Shown: positions 15,604-24,042 of the stretch, one piece after another
Position numbering within the stretch: position 1 is the first letter of the stretch
Layout of the letters: the number at the start of each line of letters is the position of its first letter
Source: UMGS1498 sp900552335
GTDB taxonomy: Bacteria; Bacillota_I; Bacilli_A; RF39; UBA660
Direction of reading: 5' to 3'
Assembly (NCBI GenBank): GCA_902477075.1
Contig: CABSFU010000010.1
Span: 1-33,284 of the forward strand
DNA: 33,284 bases
Notes under the pieces: generated by a model
The model's input: only the letters and a program-made list of their open reading frames with translations
Told to the model about the DNA's origin: nothing
Databases searched by the model: none
Program-made: the position numbers and the translations under genes

Positions 15604-16137
15604 TTATTTTAATACATAATGTTCAAATGAGGCATTTGTAGATTCATATTCCATTAAATCTCCATCTTCTGGAAATCCATGAAAATAATAATATAAAACT
15701 CGAGCTATTCCACTATGTGTTACTAGTAATACCATTTTATCTGAATAATTGATAGATATATCATTTAATAAAGATGCTATTCTATTAAATAGTGTTCCAA
15801 CACTTTCTGCCTCTTGATACTGAATATTTTTTTTAATATTCCAATATTCTTTTAAATTTACTTTATCACGGGATATTCCTTCAAATTCACCATGGTTCCT
15901 ACTAAGCAATCGTTCGTCATAAATAATAGGAATACCAGGAGCGGCTAAAAGAGCCGTTTCTTTTGTTCTAAGTTTGGGAGAACAGATTACCAAATCAATA
16001 TGGGCATTCTTAACTTTTTCCCTTGCGGATAAAGCCTGATTTCTACCTTTTTCATTCAATTTGGTCTCCATATTTCCTTGCATAATACCTGTTTTATTTT
16101 CCTCTGTTTCGCCATGTCTTAACACATACAAATCCAT
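15604..16137 (-). CDS. Histidine phosphatase family protein
   Basis: The 177-residue product shows the phosphoglycerate-mutase-like phosphatase core: LRHGETEEN near residues 6-14 (phospho-His), CSPKLRTKETA (Arg), ESVGTLFNR (acid region) and VTHSGIARVL (second His). Length fits small cobC/GpmB-type phosphatases; substrate cannot be told. Its ATG overlaps the lysS stop by one base (TAATG), so it is translationally coupled to lysS as last gene of the dusB operon. Confidence 0.88.
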   Translation of the reverse strand: MDLYVLRHGETEENKTGIMQGNMETKLNEKGRNQALSAREKVKNAHIDLVICSPKLRTKETALLAAPGIPIIYDERLLSRNHGEFEGISRDKVNLKEYWNIKKNIQYQEAESVGTLFNRIASLLNDISINYSDKMVLLVTHSGIARVLYYYFHGFPEDGDLMEYESTNASFEHYVLK

Positions 16138-17624
16138 TATTTATCCTCTGGTTTCATAGTTGGAAATAAGATAACATCGCGAATAGATTCTTGTTCTGTA
16201 AATAACATAACTAAACGGTCAATTCCATAACCAATTCCACCAGCAGGTGGCATACCATATTCTAATGCTTCAATAAAGTCATAATCAATATCATTTGCTT
16301 CATCATTTCCTAAATTTCTTTCTTTTAATTGTTCTTCAAAACGTTCTAATTGATCAATTGGATCATTTAATTCTGTATAGGCATTTGCGAATTCCTTTCC
16401 ACCAATAAATAACTCAAATCGATCAACAAATCTAGGATCTTCTGGATTTTTCTTTGTTAATGGTGAAATTTCTACTGGATGTCCATATAAGAAAGTTGGT
16501 TGAATTAAAGTTTCTTCTACATATTCTTCAAAGAATAAATTAATAATATGACCAATTGACTTTTGATGTTCTTCTACTGTGATGTGATGAGAAGCCGCTA
16601 GTTCTAAAGCTTCCTCTAGTGTCATTTCTTTTTTAAAATCAATTCCTGTTACCTCTTTAATGGCATCTACCATACTAATTCTTTTCCAAGGCCCCTCTAA
16701 ACTAATTTCATGTCCTCCCCAATTGTATGTCATCTTTCCAATAACTTCTTTTGCGATCTTTGTATACATTCCTTCTGTTAAATTCATCATTCCCTCTAAA
16801 TCAGAATATGCTAGATAAGCTTCCATTAACGTAAATTCTGGATTATGTCTTGGATCCATTCCTTCATTTCTAAATGTTCTACCAATTTCGTAAACTGCTT
16901 CCATACCACCAACCAATAATCTTTTAAGTGGTAATTCTAAAGCAATTCTCAAATACATATCTAAATCCTGAGCATTATGATGTGTAACGAATGGTCTAGC
17001 AGAAGCGCCAGTAAGTAAAGTACTTAAAACAGGTGTTTCAACTTCTGTAAATCCATGTCCATCCATATAATTTTGAATGCATCTTATAATTCTTGGTCTT
17101 AAGAAAGCAATTCTTTTTGATTCATCATTCATAATTAAATCTAAATAACGTTTTCTATATCTTGTTTCAATATCCTGTAATCCATGAAACTTTTCTGGTA
17201 GTGGTTTTAATGATTTTACCAAATGAGTATAGTGAAAACATTTAATAGTTACTTCCCCTGTACCTGTTAACATAACCATTCCTTCTACTCCAACGATATC
17301 ACCAATGTCAGCTGATTTGAATAAAGAGTATACATCTTCCCCTACATCATTGATAGAAATATAAACTTGGATAGGTCCTTTTTTATCTTTAATAGAAAAG
17401 AAACTAGCTTTTCCCATTTTTCGAATAAACATAATTCTTCCTGCTACTGTTACGTGAATATTTTTTTCTATTACTTCATCGTGATCTAAACCAGCAACTT
17501 TTTCTTTTACATCTGTGGAAAAATCCGTTCTTTCAAATTTATGTCCAAAAGGATCCATTCCTAATTCTCTTATTTTATTTAATTTTTCTCTTCTTGCTAA
17601 TTCTTGATCTGTAAATTCTCTCAT
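16137..17624 (-). CDS. lysS: Lysyl-tRNA synthetase, class II
   Basis: LysS charges tRNA-Lys. The 495-residue product has an N-terminal OB anticodon-binding domain (about residues 55-160, VTVAGRIMFIRKMGKASFF) and a class II catalytic domain with motif 2 (TFRNEGMD then HNPEFTLMEAY) and motif 3 (GIGYGIDRLVMLFT). Length matches bacterial LysS. It begins 1 base after the RDD gene stop. The order dusB-x-lysS is also found in Bacillus, which supports the operon. Confidence 0.98.
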   Translation of the reverse strand: MREFTDQELARREKLNKIRELGMDPFGHKFERTDFSTDVKEKVAGLDHDEVIEKNIHVTVAGRIMFIRKMGKASFFSIKDKKGPIQVYISINDVGEDVYSLFKSADIGDIVGVEGMVMLTGTGEVTIKCFHYTHLVKSLKPLPEKFHGLQDIETRYRKRYLDLIMNDESKRIAFLRPRIIRCIQNYMDGHGFTEVETPVLSTLLTGASARPFVTHHNAQDLDMYLRIALELPLKRLLVGGMEAVYEIGRTFRNEGMDPRHNPEFTLMEAYLAYSDLEGMMNLTEGMYTKIAKEVIGKMTYNWGGHEISLEGPWKRISMVDAIKEVTGIDFKKEMTLEEALELAASHHITVEEHQKSIGHIINLFFEEYVEETLIQPTFLYGHPVEISPLTKKNPEDPRFVDRFELFIGGKEFANAYTELNDPIDQLERFEEQLKERNLGNDEANDIDYDFIEALEYGMPPAGGIGYGIDRLVMLFTEQESIRDVILFPTMKPEDK

Positions 17625-17625
17625 G

Positions 17626-18210
17626 TTACACCTCTTCTTTTATTTTTGTATTGCTTAATATATCGTGCAAACCACGGCAATCTTTTCTATATATTATCAT
17701 AAATTGACTAATAATGACTAGTAAAATTTGGATAATTCCCAAAATTATTACATTTATAAAGTATATTTGATTTTTTAATACAATTTGACTAAGTATTAAA
17801 CCAATATAATAAAATAATCCATTAAAAATGATATTTCTTATCCATAAGGAAAGAATGGATAATTTTTCTTTATTTTTTTGTGCATAACTTAAATGTAGTA
17901 ACTTCATTCCAATTGTTTGACTTGTAAAGTAAGGAATTCCTATAAAATAAATGTGGATAACAATTAAAATAATCATATAATCTCCCATTTTACAATGATC
18001 CATTTCATATATTAATGTACTATATTCATCAAAATATGTGGAAAAGTTTATTTCTTTATTTAAATATTGTTCTGAAACTTCATTCATTTCTGATTGTTTG
18101 AATAATAATTCTTCATTTTTCGGAATGAATTTATAGATGCAAAAAAGAAAAAAGAAAATGATTATTATATCAATTATATAAGCAATACCCCTTTTTACTA
18201 CTATTTTCAT
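17626..18210 (-). CDS. RDD family membrane protein
   Basis: The 194-residue product opens KRGIAYIIDIIIIFFF, the RDD-type first helix with Arg and Asp, and has further membrane helices at about residues 78-98, 125-145 and 150-172. The segment TIGMKLLHL matches the G-M/K-L motif that follows the second helix in RDD proteins. RDD proteins are poorly defined membrane proteins, some linked to ion transport. Here it sits between dusB (7-base gap) and lysS (1-base gap), clearly cotranscribed. Confidence 0.75.
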   Translation of the reverse strand: MKIVVKRGIAYIIDIIIIFFFLFCIYKFIPKNEELLFKQSEMNEVSEQYLNKEINFSTYFDEYSTLIYEMDHCKMGDYMIILIVIHIYFIGIPYFTSQTIGMKLLHLSYAQKNKEKLSILSLWIRNIIFNGLFYYIGLILSQIVLKNQIYFINVIILGIIQILLVIISQFMIIYRKDCRGLHDILSNTKIKEEV

Positions 18211-18217
18211 TTTACAC

Positions 18218-19192
18218 CTACTTATTTTCTTCTAAAAATGTATTTAACAAATTCATAAATTCTTCTTTTGTTTTTGTTTTAAAAATAGCTTCTTTTAATT
18301 TGGTACTATTTTTAATTCCTTTTAAATACCATGCTGTATGTGTACGCATTTCTAAAAGGGCTAATTTCTCACATTTGGTTTGTTCTAACAATTCATAATG
18401 TCTCTTTATCATTTTTATTTTTTCTTTCATTGGAACTTCTTCTGGTTCGATTCCTTTTTCCAAGTAATCCACACACTCTTTTATTAACCATGGATTTCCA
18501 AGAACACCTCTTCCGATCATGATAGCATCACAACCAGTTTCATCTAACATTTTTTTAGCATCATAACATGTTCTAATGTCCCCATTACCGATTACAGGAA
18601 TGGATACGTTTTGTTTCACATCTCTAATAATGTTCCAATCTGCTTTTCCTGTATAGCCTTGTGACCTCGTCCTAGGGTGTACTGTTATAGCACTTGCTCC
18701 TGCACGTTCCACCATTTTGGCTATCTCTACTGCATTAATACTATTACTATCCCAACCACTTCTTATTTTTACCGTTACTGGCACCTTTACAGCAGTTACT
18801 ACACTAGATACAATTTCATATACTTTTTCTGGATTTTTTAATAAAGCACTCCCCGCTTGATTTTTAATAGCTACTTTTGGTACAGGGCATCCCATATTGA
18901 TATCAATAATATCCGGTTTCATTGTTTTTTCAATATATTGTGCTGCTTTTACAAAAGATTCTTTATCACTTCCAAAAATTTGTTGAGCAATAGGTCTTTC
19001 CATATCCGTCATATATAGCATATCTATTGTTTTTTGAGAACCATAAGATAAAGCCTTATCGCTTACCATTTCAGCATAAATCAAACCAGCTCCCATCTCT
19101 TTAATAATAGTTCGATAAGCACTATTTGAAATTCCGGCCATTGGTGCCAATACTACATTGTTTTTTAATTCAATATTTCCAATTTTAAACAT
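18218..19192 (-). CDS. dusB: tRNA-dihydrouridine synthase (DusB-like)
   Basis: Dus enzymes reduce uridine in tRNA D-loops with FMN and NADPH. The 324-residue product shows APMAGISNSAYR at the N-terminus (FMN site), DINMGCPVPKV with the catalytic Cys, QAGSALLKNP, VKIRSGWD, ITVHPRTRSQGYTG and GNGDI...DAIMIGRG. The start has GGTGAT upstream. It heads the operon dusB-RDD-lysS-phosphatase. Confidence 0.95.
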   Translation of the reverse strand: MFKIGNIELKNNVVLAPMAGISNSAYRTIIKEMGAGLIYAEMVSDKALSYGSQKTIDMLYMTDMERPIAQQIFGSDKESFVKAAQYIEKTMKPDIIDINMGCPVPKVAIKNQAGSALLKNPEKVYEIVSSVVTAVKVPVTVKIRSGWDSNSINAVEIAKMVERAGASAITVHPRTRSQGYTGKADWNIIRDVKQNVSIPVIGNGDIRTCYDAKKMLDETGCDAIMIGRGVLGNPWLIKECVDYLEKGIEPEEVPMKEKIKMIKRHYELLEQTKCEKLALLEMRTHTAWYLKGIKNSTKLKEAIFKTKTKEEFMNLLNTFLEENK

Positions 19193-19230
19193 AAAATCAC
19201 CATATGTACATTATACTATGTTTTCATAAA

Positions 19231-19262
19231 TAAAAAAAGGAAAACTATTATAATAGCTTTCT
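19231..19262 (-). terminator. Terminator after the pilin-like gene at 19338
   Basis: 9-bp stem GAAAGCTAT/ATAGTTTTC with a TATA loop, followed on the minus strand by a T run. Confidence 0.7.
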
Positions 19263-19337
19263 GAAACTTTATTCATTTTATTTCCAGTATATTGAATTTT
19301 TCATTCAAAACAGAAAATTATTATACTTAAATTTTTC

Positions 19338-20291
19338 TTATTTTCTTTTAGCTGTAAATGAGACGCGTACAGTTTTTCCAGCATATTCTTTATTTCGAAC
19401 TACAGTTGAAAATCCAAGTTGATTTTTAGTTTCAATATTAAGACCACTTACACTTTTCCAGTCTCCACTTGCTACATCAGAATATATTGCTGATACAATT
19501 TCAATATCATACTGATCTGCATGATAAAAAGGAATCATTGAAGAAATTAAATAGTCATAATGACCGCTAGAAGACATTACACAATCTGAGGTATAATTTC
19601 CATCCTTTAAAATCATATTATCAATATTAGTTTGATTATTACTTACCAAACTAGATAAGCTTTCTATATTGGTATTTGTTTTGTCTAATTCACTTTGTAA
19701 AGCATAGTTATTTAAATTACTTTGTAATTCTTCTATATTACTTTTCATATTTGTTATTTCATTTGTATTATTTGTTATTTTGTTATCTAAGCTGTCTACT
19801 AGGTTATTTACTTCATCTTTGGAATAAACATTACTAACATTCCCTGTTCCATTATCTAACATTGCTACATATTTATTTGTTAAAGCATCAAATCCTATGA
19901 TACAATTTCCAGTTTTTCTTTCTCCTACGATAATTCCACTATTATAGTTTTTATATACATAATAATTATCATTTGAGATACAAACACTTACATTTCCCTC
20001 TTTATCTAAATAGAGTTTTCCTTCCCCATCTATGGTTCCTCTATAATCTAGACTTTCTCCTTTTTTTGTAATTCCTTTGTGTTCCTTGTCAAACAAGAAT
20101 TCATAGACTCCATCATTTTCTATCGCATACAAATTGGCGGATTCTACTAATCCTTGTATACTAGACGCAAGTGCTTTCTTTTTACTTTCTTCGATTACAT
20201 TTGTTATCATGGGTATTGTAATTAATGTAATCAAGGATAATATAACAATCACAGCTAATAATTCTATTAATGTAAATCCTTTTTCTTTCAT
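19338..20291 (-). CDS. Type IV pilin-like protein, copy 2
   Basis: The 317-residue product begins MKEKGFTLIELLAVIVIL with prepilin cleavage site and Glu5. The middle domain is almost identical to the copies at 1 and 28814 (LDYRGTIDGEGKLYLDKEG; VCISND; GNCIIGFDALTNKYVAML). After YSKDEVNNLVD comes a predicted coiled coil (about residues 165-230, with ITNMKSNIEELQSNLNNY). A short unique head of about 80 residues follows (SSGHYDYLISSMIPFYHADQ onward). The start at 20291 follows AAGGAAGG; an upstream in-frame start would run through the G tract. Likely an exported filament-like or pseudopilin adhesin. Confidence 0.88.
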   Translation of the reverse strand: MKEKGFTLIELLAVIVILSLITLITIPMITNVIEESKKKALASSIQGLVESANLYAIENDGVYEFLFDKEHKGITKKGESLDYRGTIDGEGKLYLDKEGNVSVCISNDNYYVYKNYNSGIIVGERKTGNCIIGFDALTNKYVAMLDNGTGNVSNVYSKDEVNNLVDSLDNKITNNTNEITNMKSNIEELQSNLNNYALQSELDKTNTNIESLSSLVSNNQTNIDNMILKDGNYTSDCVMSSSGHYDYLISSMIPFYHADQYDIEIVSAIYSDVASGDWKSVSGLNIETKNQLGFSTVVRNKEYAGKTVRVSFTAKRK

Positions 20292-20432
20292 ATAATCTTC
20301 CTTCCTTTTTATAGCAATAAAAAAGAAGAGGTATTTAAAAATGCCCCCCCCCGTTTGCATATAGCAAACTCAAAAAATTCACTATCTACAAACTATATTA
20401 CTATTCTTTATTACATATCTATCTTATCAAAA
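19804..20432 (-). repeat. Dispersed pilin N-terminal/leader module, copy 2
   Basis: Near-identical to 1-601 and 29361-29986. Identity begins in codons for the segment just before VYSKDEV and runs through the start codon and leader to the TTGATA element. Confidence 0.85.
20292..20432 (-). promoter_or_regulatory. Pilin leader with 9-G homopolymer
   Basis: Same architecture as copy 1: TTGATA (20430-20425), 24 bases, TAATAT within the 17-base motif (20403-20387), the GTTTGC/GCAAAC hairpin, nine G (20352-20344), a terminator-like hairpin with one mismatch (GCATTT instead of GTATTT), and AAGGAAGG. The tract is one base shorter than in copy 1. Confidence 0.65.
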
Positions 20433-20635
20433 TTTTTATTAACATTCAATCTATTTTTTAAACAAAATACAGTATATTAATTTTGTGGTAAGATATTCTT
20501 ATAATTTAGAGTAATCTTATTTTTATATTATTCTAAATTAATACTAGATACGTACTCTATAATTCCTAGATCGAGATAGCCTTATCATAATTTTAAATTT
20601 AATATAACATTTTTTGATAAAAATGCATTTTTTTA

Positions 20636-20676
20636 TTTTTTTGGGAGTTTTTTGGGAGTTTTTTTGGGATTTTTTA
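20636..20676. repeat. Short tandem T-rich/GGGA repeats in the intergenic region
   Basis: Three units of a T run followed by GGGAG, GGGAG and GGGA (G runs at 20643, 20654 and 20666; spacing 11 and 12 bases). They lie in the 686-base gap between the pilin leader and the 393-codon region gene. Apart from a 9-bp inverted repeat near 20505-20535, the direct repeat at 20852 and the 30-codon frame at 20843-20935, I see nothing else in this gap. Confidence 0.5.
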
Positions 20677-20842
20677 ATCCATATTTTTACCAATATTTAA
20701 CATTAAAAATATTGTACTTTATAACCTCTCTATGGGGCATTTATATATAATAGAAGTAGATTGTATGTCGTATGATAGATTTTATTATAGAACCATCCAA
20801 CTGATTCAATGGAAAAATATTTGCTCTAATTTTATTTGATTT

Positions 20843-20935
20843 TTATATTTCAAAGTTCGAATATTCGAACAAATCTTCAGTGGTGCCGTTGCCGTAGTTA
20901 TCTACAACTTTTGCACAAAGGCGACTGATTTTGAA
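20843..20935 (-). pseudogene. 30-codon open frame, possible 3' gene remnant at repeat junction
   Basis: After an in-frame TGA the frame reads FKISRLCAKVVDNYGNGTT, then EDLFEYSNFEI and stop. It has no start codon or ribosome binding site, yet its composition looks protein-like. Its last third is the 35-bp direct repeat that also abuts tRNA-Leu. It may be the tail of a lost gene (for instance an integrase overlapping its attachment site), or chance. Confidence 0.25.
20852..20886. repeat. 35-bp direct repeat, distal copy (candidate att site)
   Basis: Identical for 35 bases to 24417-24451. It contains the perfect 16-bp palindrome GTTCGAATATTCGAAC and, at its right end, the six bases that form the CCA end, discriminator and last two acceptor bases of tRNA-Leu in the other copy. 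Confidence 0.75.
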
Positions 20936-20977
20936 TCAATCACTATAAATATTATAACATACTTCAGTAAAATTTAA

Positions 20978-22123
20978 CTAATTATTTTTTATTGCTTCAA
21001 TTATTTTTAGTACATCCTTAACAGAAAAACCTTTTTTATCATCATATTTATTTGTATACGTACTTTGTGCTTGACCAAACATTTTAGCAGATAAAGTTTT
21101 TTTGATTTCTTCTCTATTTTCAGGTTGCATATTTTCTAAGTAAACATCAATTGAAGCAAGTTCTAATTCTTGTTTTCGATAATAAACTTCATCTTTTCTA
21201 GAATTCGATACTTGTTTTGCTGTATATGTTGCTGCTCCCATTAAAATAACACTTACAATATATTTAAACAGCATATATTTACTATCATCTTTTGTAGTTA
21301 GTGTAACATAAAGCATAAGTCCAAATGCACCTAAAAATAAAACAATAGTTAATACTTGCCAAATTATCCTTTCAAATCTAGACTTATCAGCATTTTTCTT
21401 ATATTCACCAATTTTTGTTTTTTCACCAACAATTCCAATTAATGTAGAAATTTTTTTATCTTTTTCTTCTATTTCTTTTAAGAAACTATCAAACTTTTCC
21501 TTATATTCATTAGATAATGTTTCAAATTTGTTATCTAAGTCTTTTTTACTATTATTTTTTAAATCGTTTATATTATTATTTTCTGTTTCTATCATTTCAC
21601 TTATATTTTGCTTTGATTCATCAAGAAATTTTTCAACACTAGATTTTAATTCATCTTGATTATTTTCTAAAATATTAAGGTCGTTTTTTAAATTTTGAAT
21701 CTTATCATTTAACTTTGTATCTTCTTGATCAATATTATTCTTTTTATCATCTATATATTCTAATATATCTGAAACTTCTTCTCTTAGAATACTAGTTTGC
21801 TTTGTTATTTCGTATTTATAATTTCTAATATAGCCTTTTATATTTGATTTATTATTAAATAGTGAATTATAATCAATATATTTAATTAAATTATTTAAAA
21901 TATTATTACAAATTGACAGCATATTTGATATATAACCGTTACTACCATTCAAAAAATTTTGACAATAACTAATTAAATTTTTATAGTCACTTTCTATATC
22001 GCTTGTTATTAAATCTTCATCAATATTTTCAATTATAACATCAATATTTTCCATTCTAAATAAAATTATATTTATATTTTTTATTTTTTCTTTCAAATTA
22101 TACTTTTCAATTGTTTCAACCAT
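20978..22123 (-). CDS. Coiled-coil membrane protein, accessory operon gene 3
   Basis: The 381-residue product has a helical N-terminal half, a long charged coiled coil (about residues 105-230), two membrane helices (about 254-275 and 284-303) and a conserved-looking cytosolic tail: YTAKQVSNSRKDEVYYRKQE, then LELASIDVYLENMQPENREE and KKTLSAKMFGQ. I recall this two-helix plus tail arrangement from uncharacterised proteins in bacterial accessory and defence regions, but cannot verify it here. The start at 22123 is set by GGAGG; earlier ATGs in frame lack a site. It is the last of three same-strand genes inside the repeat-bounded island. Asn/Ile/Lys content is higher than in the housekeeping genes. 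Confidence 0.8.
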   Translation of the reverse strand: MVETIEKYNLKEKIKNINIILFRMENIDVIIENIDEDLITSDIESDYKNLISYCQNFLNGSNGYISNMLSICNNILNNLIKYIDYNSLFNNKSNIKGYIRNYKYEITKQTSILREEVSDILEYIDDKKNNIDQEDTKLNDKIQNLKNDLNILENNQDELKSSVEKFLDESKQNISEMIETENNNINDLKNNSKKDLDNKFETLSNEYKEKFDSFLKEIEEKDKKISTLIGIVGEKTKIGEYKKNADKSRFERIIWQVLTIVLFLGAFGLMLYVTLTTKDDSKYMLFKYIVSVILMGAATYTAKQVSNSRKDEVYYRKQELELASIDVYLENMQPENREEIKKTLSAKMFGQAQSTYTNKYDDKKGFSVKDVLKIIEAIKNN

Positions 22124-22194
22124 AATAACCTCCATATAAAAAAGAGCAAAATACAACATAATATTAATTATGTATTATTGGCCCCTTTTAAATT

Positions 22195-22440
22195 TTATCT
22201 ATGTCTTCTACCCATTTCATACGGTTTTTGATTTTGTTCCTTATCTATGTTTTTTCTTGCTGATTCCATAATTTCTTTTTGTTCATCAAATGGTCTTAAT
22301 TCAAACGTACATTCATGAATATGTCTTCCACCCATTTCATACGGGTTTTGATTTTGTTTCTTATCTATGTTTTTTCTTGCCGATTCCATAATTTCTTTTT
22401 GTTCATCAAATTGTCTAATTAATTCAGACGCACATTCATG
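22195..22440. repeat. 120-bp tandem duplication inside the 131-codon gene
   Basis: Unit 1 starts near 22201 and unit 2 near 22321, with the same phase and only a few substitutions plus a 6-base indel. The high identity suggests a recent duplication. Confidence 0.85.
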
Positions 22441-22590
22441 AAACTGTCTAACTAATTCTTTTATTTCTTCTTCACTTTTACCTAATTGTCTTGCTTCAGT
22501 TATAAGTAAATTCTCTCTTTTAAGAGCATATCTTCTCATAATATTTTCCATATTTTCATTATTATAATTTTCTATATTTTCTGTATTCAT
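22195..22590 (-). CDS. Unknown 131-residue protein with internal duplication, operon gene 2
   Basis: I do not recognise it. It is hydrophilic and helical (MRRYALKRENLLITEARQLG, EEEIKELVRQF). The second half is a near-exact duplication: FDEQKEIMESARKNIDK with NQNPYEMGGRHIHEC recurs as FDEQKEIMESARKNIDK with NQKPYEMGRRHR. At DNA level the period is 120 bases, with a 6-base difference in one unit. GGAGG precedes the ATG. It lies 13 bases after the cysteine-protease-like gene and 71 bases before the coiled-coil membrane gene. Confidence 0.75.
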   Translation of the reverse strand: MNTENIENYNNENMENIMRRYALKRENLLITEARQLGKSEEEIKELVRQFHECASELIRQFDEQKEIMESARKNIDKKQNQNPYEMGGRHIHECTFELRPFDEQKEIMESARKNIDKEQNQKPYEMGRRHR

Positions 22591-22603
22591 TATATTCCTC
22601 CAT

Positions 22604-23455
22604 TTATCTTCTAATTCTATTTTCGTTTACATCACGTGGAACTAAACCAATTCCATATAATCTAACATCATCATTAAATTCTCTTTCAAACTTTCCACTA
22701 GATATATCATAATAATAGTCAAAAAATTCTAGTGCATACTTATTTTCCATTAAATCTGTAATTTTTTCTTCATCAATATAAGAAACATATGGTGCATATC
22801 CACAAACTTCTTCATCTTTCATAACTTTAACAGGTACTGAAAAATCTACAACATAACTTTTTTCATTATTTCTGATAATATTAAATGCATGTCCGACGCA
22901 ATTTGATTCTAAACTATTTTTAATAACGCCACTACAATAATAGGAATCTATATTAAAAAGGGACAATAGATTCTGTGCTAATGCACTTTTTTCTGAACAC
23001 ATCGCCACCCCTTTATTTTTAAAAACACTTATTTGCAAATTATTTTTCATATCCATATATTTTTCATCAGATATTGATTCGTCCTCAAGTAACATATCAG
23101 TAATTAATTTATCTCTATCACCTTTGAAATTATTATTCTCTTTAATTCTAAAAAATTTATTTAAATACACAAAAACTTCCTTTAATACATCATTTAAATC
23201 ATTTATCGTACAATTTTTTATTTGTTTTAAAAAATCGTAATACATATTAAAATCATTCATTCCATAATAATAACCATAATCACTACCATATGATATTTTG
23301 GTATCAAAGCCAATAAATCCTTTATTTAATTTTGAAAAGTTCATACCAATAACTTGTTCTTTAGACGCACTTTGATTGTATTTTTCTAAAAGTTCTTTTG
23401 TAAATTTTTCTAATTGTTTATCATCTAAATCTTGAATTAGTTTTATTATTTCCAT
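22604..23455 (-). CDS. Transglutaminase/papain-like fold protein, operon gene 1
   Basis: The 283-residue product carries a plausible Cys-His-Asp triad in transglutaminase-like order and spacing: C153 in GVAMCSEKSALAQNLL (Cys at the start of a helix), H189 in GHAFNII, and D204 in YVVDFSVP. This pattern is typical of bacterial transglutaminase-like cysteine proteases, some of which act on proteins or have lost activity. No signal peptide or membrane helix is seen, so it is probably cytosolic. GGAGG precedes the start. It leads a three-gene set in the island. The substrate is unknown; the neighbouring small repeat protein and membrane protein are candidate partners. Confidence 0.75.
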   Translation of the reverse strand: MEIIKLIQDLDDKQLEKFTKELLEKYNQSASKEQVIGMNFSKLNKGFIGFDTKISYGSDYGYYYGMNDFNMYYDFLKQIKNCTINDLNDVLKEVFVYLNKFFRIKENNNFKGDRDKLITDMLLEDESISDEKYMDMKNNLQISVFKNKGVAMCSEKSALAQNLLSLFNIDSYYCSGVIKNSLESNCVGHAFNIIRNNEKSYVVDFSVPVKVMKDEEVCGYAPYVSYIDEEKITDLMENKYALEFFDYYYDISSGKFEREFNDDVRLYGIGLVPRDVNENRIRR

Positions 23456-23497
23456 TTTTTTACCTCCTAATTACAATATTATTATATCATGCTTATA

Positions 23498-23866
23498 TTA
23501 AAATTCAAAATCATCATTTCTATTTTTAGATTCTTTTTCTTTGGCATATTTATAATCATCATGTATTTCATACAGCTCATCACGTGTTATTATGTCATGA
23601 TTATATAAATCATTTGCTACTTCATGATATTTTTCTCTATCATGCTTACTAAACATCTTATCATTAATTAATTTTAATAATCTAGTAAACTTATTTTTAA
23701 ATGATTTTAGTGCAGATTTTAATGAAAAGTTTTCTTCTTTTAAATCATCAATCTCATTGTCTTTTTCTTTTATTCTTTTTTTTTAGTGTTTTAATTCTAG
23801 TATCTTTTGATTTATTGTTTTCTTCTAATACTTTAATCTTTTCACGATTTTCTTTTCTTCATTCAT
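23498..23866 (-). pseudogene. Broken coiled-coil gene, resembles mobilisation-protein C-terminus
   Basis: A good start (ATG at 23866 after GGAGTGATAAAGT) opens MNEEKKIVKRLKY and stops. The +1-shifted frame continues as ENREKIKVLEENNKSKDTR and stops after a run of nine A (23776-23784 on the plus strand). A third segment then reads LKEENFSLKSALKSFKNK, NDKMFSKHDREKYHEV and ends EKESKNRNDDFEF. Adding one A in each A-rich run would restore a single frame of about 122 residues. The coiled-coil plus ANDLYNHDIITRDELYEI tail recalls the end of MobV/Pre relaxases; this is a guess from memory. Either decay or homopolymer sequencing error explains the two indels. Confidence 0.55.
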
Positions 23867-23888
23867 ACTTTATCACTCCTTTTTCTAC

Positions 23889-23937
23889 GAAAAAAGAGGA
23901 GACAAAAGCATTAACAAGTAATACTCTTGACGCCTCT
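23889..23937 (-). terminator. Strong hairpin terminator/attenuator overlapping a leader peptide
   Basis: A 5-bp outer stem (AGAGG/CCTCT), a 3x3 internal loop and an 11-bp inner stem including G-U pairs, with a 5-base loop, then a T run. The last seven codons and stop of the leader peptide lie in its 5' half, the arrangement of ribosome-mediated attenuation. Confidence 0.75.
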
Positions 23938-23985
23938 AATATTTCTATTATTAATTTTATTTAAATGAATTATGTAATTGACCAT
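23911..23985 (-). CDS. Leader peptide of an attenuator
   Basis: A 24-residue frame begins MVNYIIHLNKINNRNIRG and ends VKSITC, stop, inside the 5' arm of the terminator hairpin. It lies about 60 bases downstream of a near-consensus promoter. This layout (promoter, short peptide, terminator, gene) is typical of translation-attenuated genes such as ribosome-protection or ABC-F resistance genes. The gene now downstream is only the broken coiled-coil fragment, so the original target may be lost. A weak GCAAGG precedes the ATG. Confidence 0.5.
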   Translation of the reverse strand: MVNYIIHLNKINNRNIRGVKSITC

Positions 23986-24042
23986 AGATGTACCTTGCTT
24001 TCTAATAAAAGACGGATACTGCTTGTCATTTATTGGTTATTT

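Noticed and set aside
20690..20842. A gene remnant in the left flank of the island
   Set aside because: All frames are broken by several stops and no motif stands out, so it cannot be supported beyond an unassigned AT-rich spacer.
20881..20950. tRNA-Leu(CAA)-like remnant on the minus strand (loop TTCAAAA on a 6-bp stem, ending GGCACCA)
   Set aside because: There is no recognisable T arm, and the 5' acceptor partner is absent upstream. The same bases read as a protein-like frame, so the tRNA likeness is probably chance.
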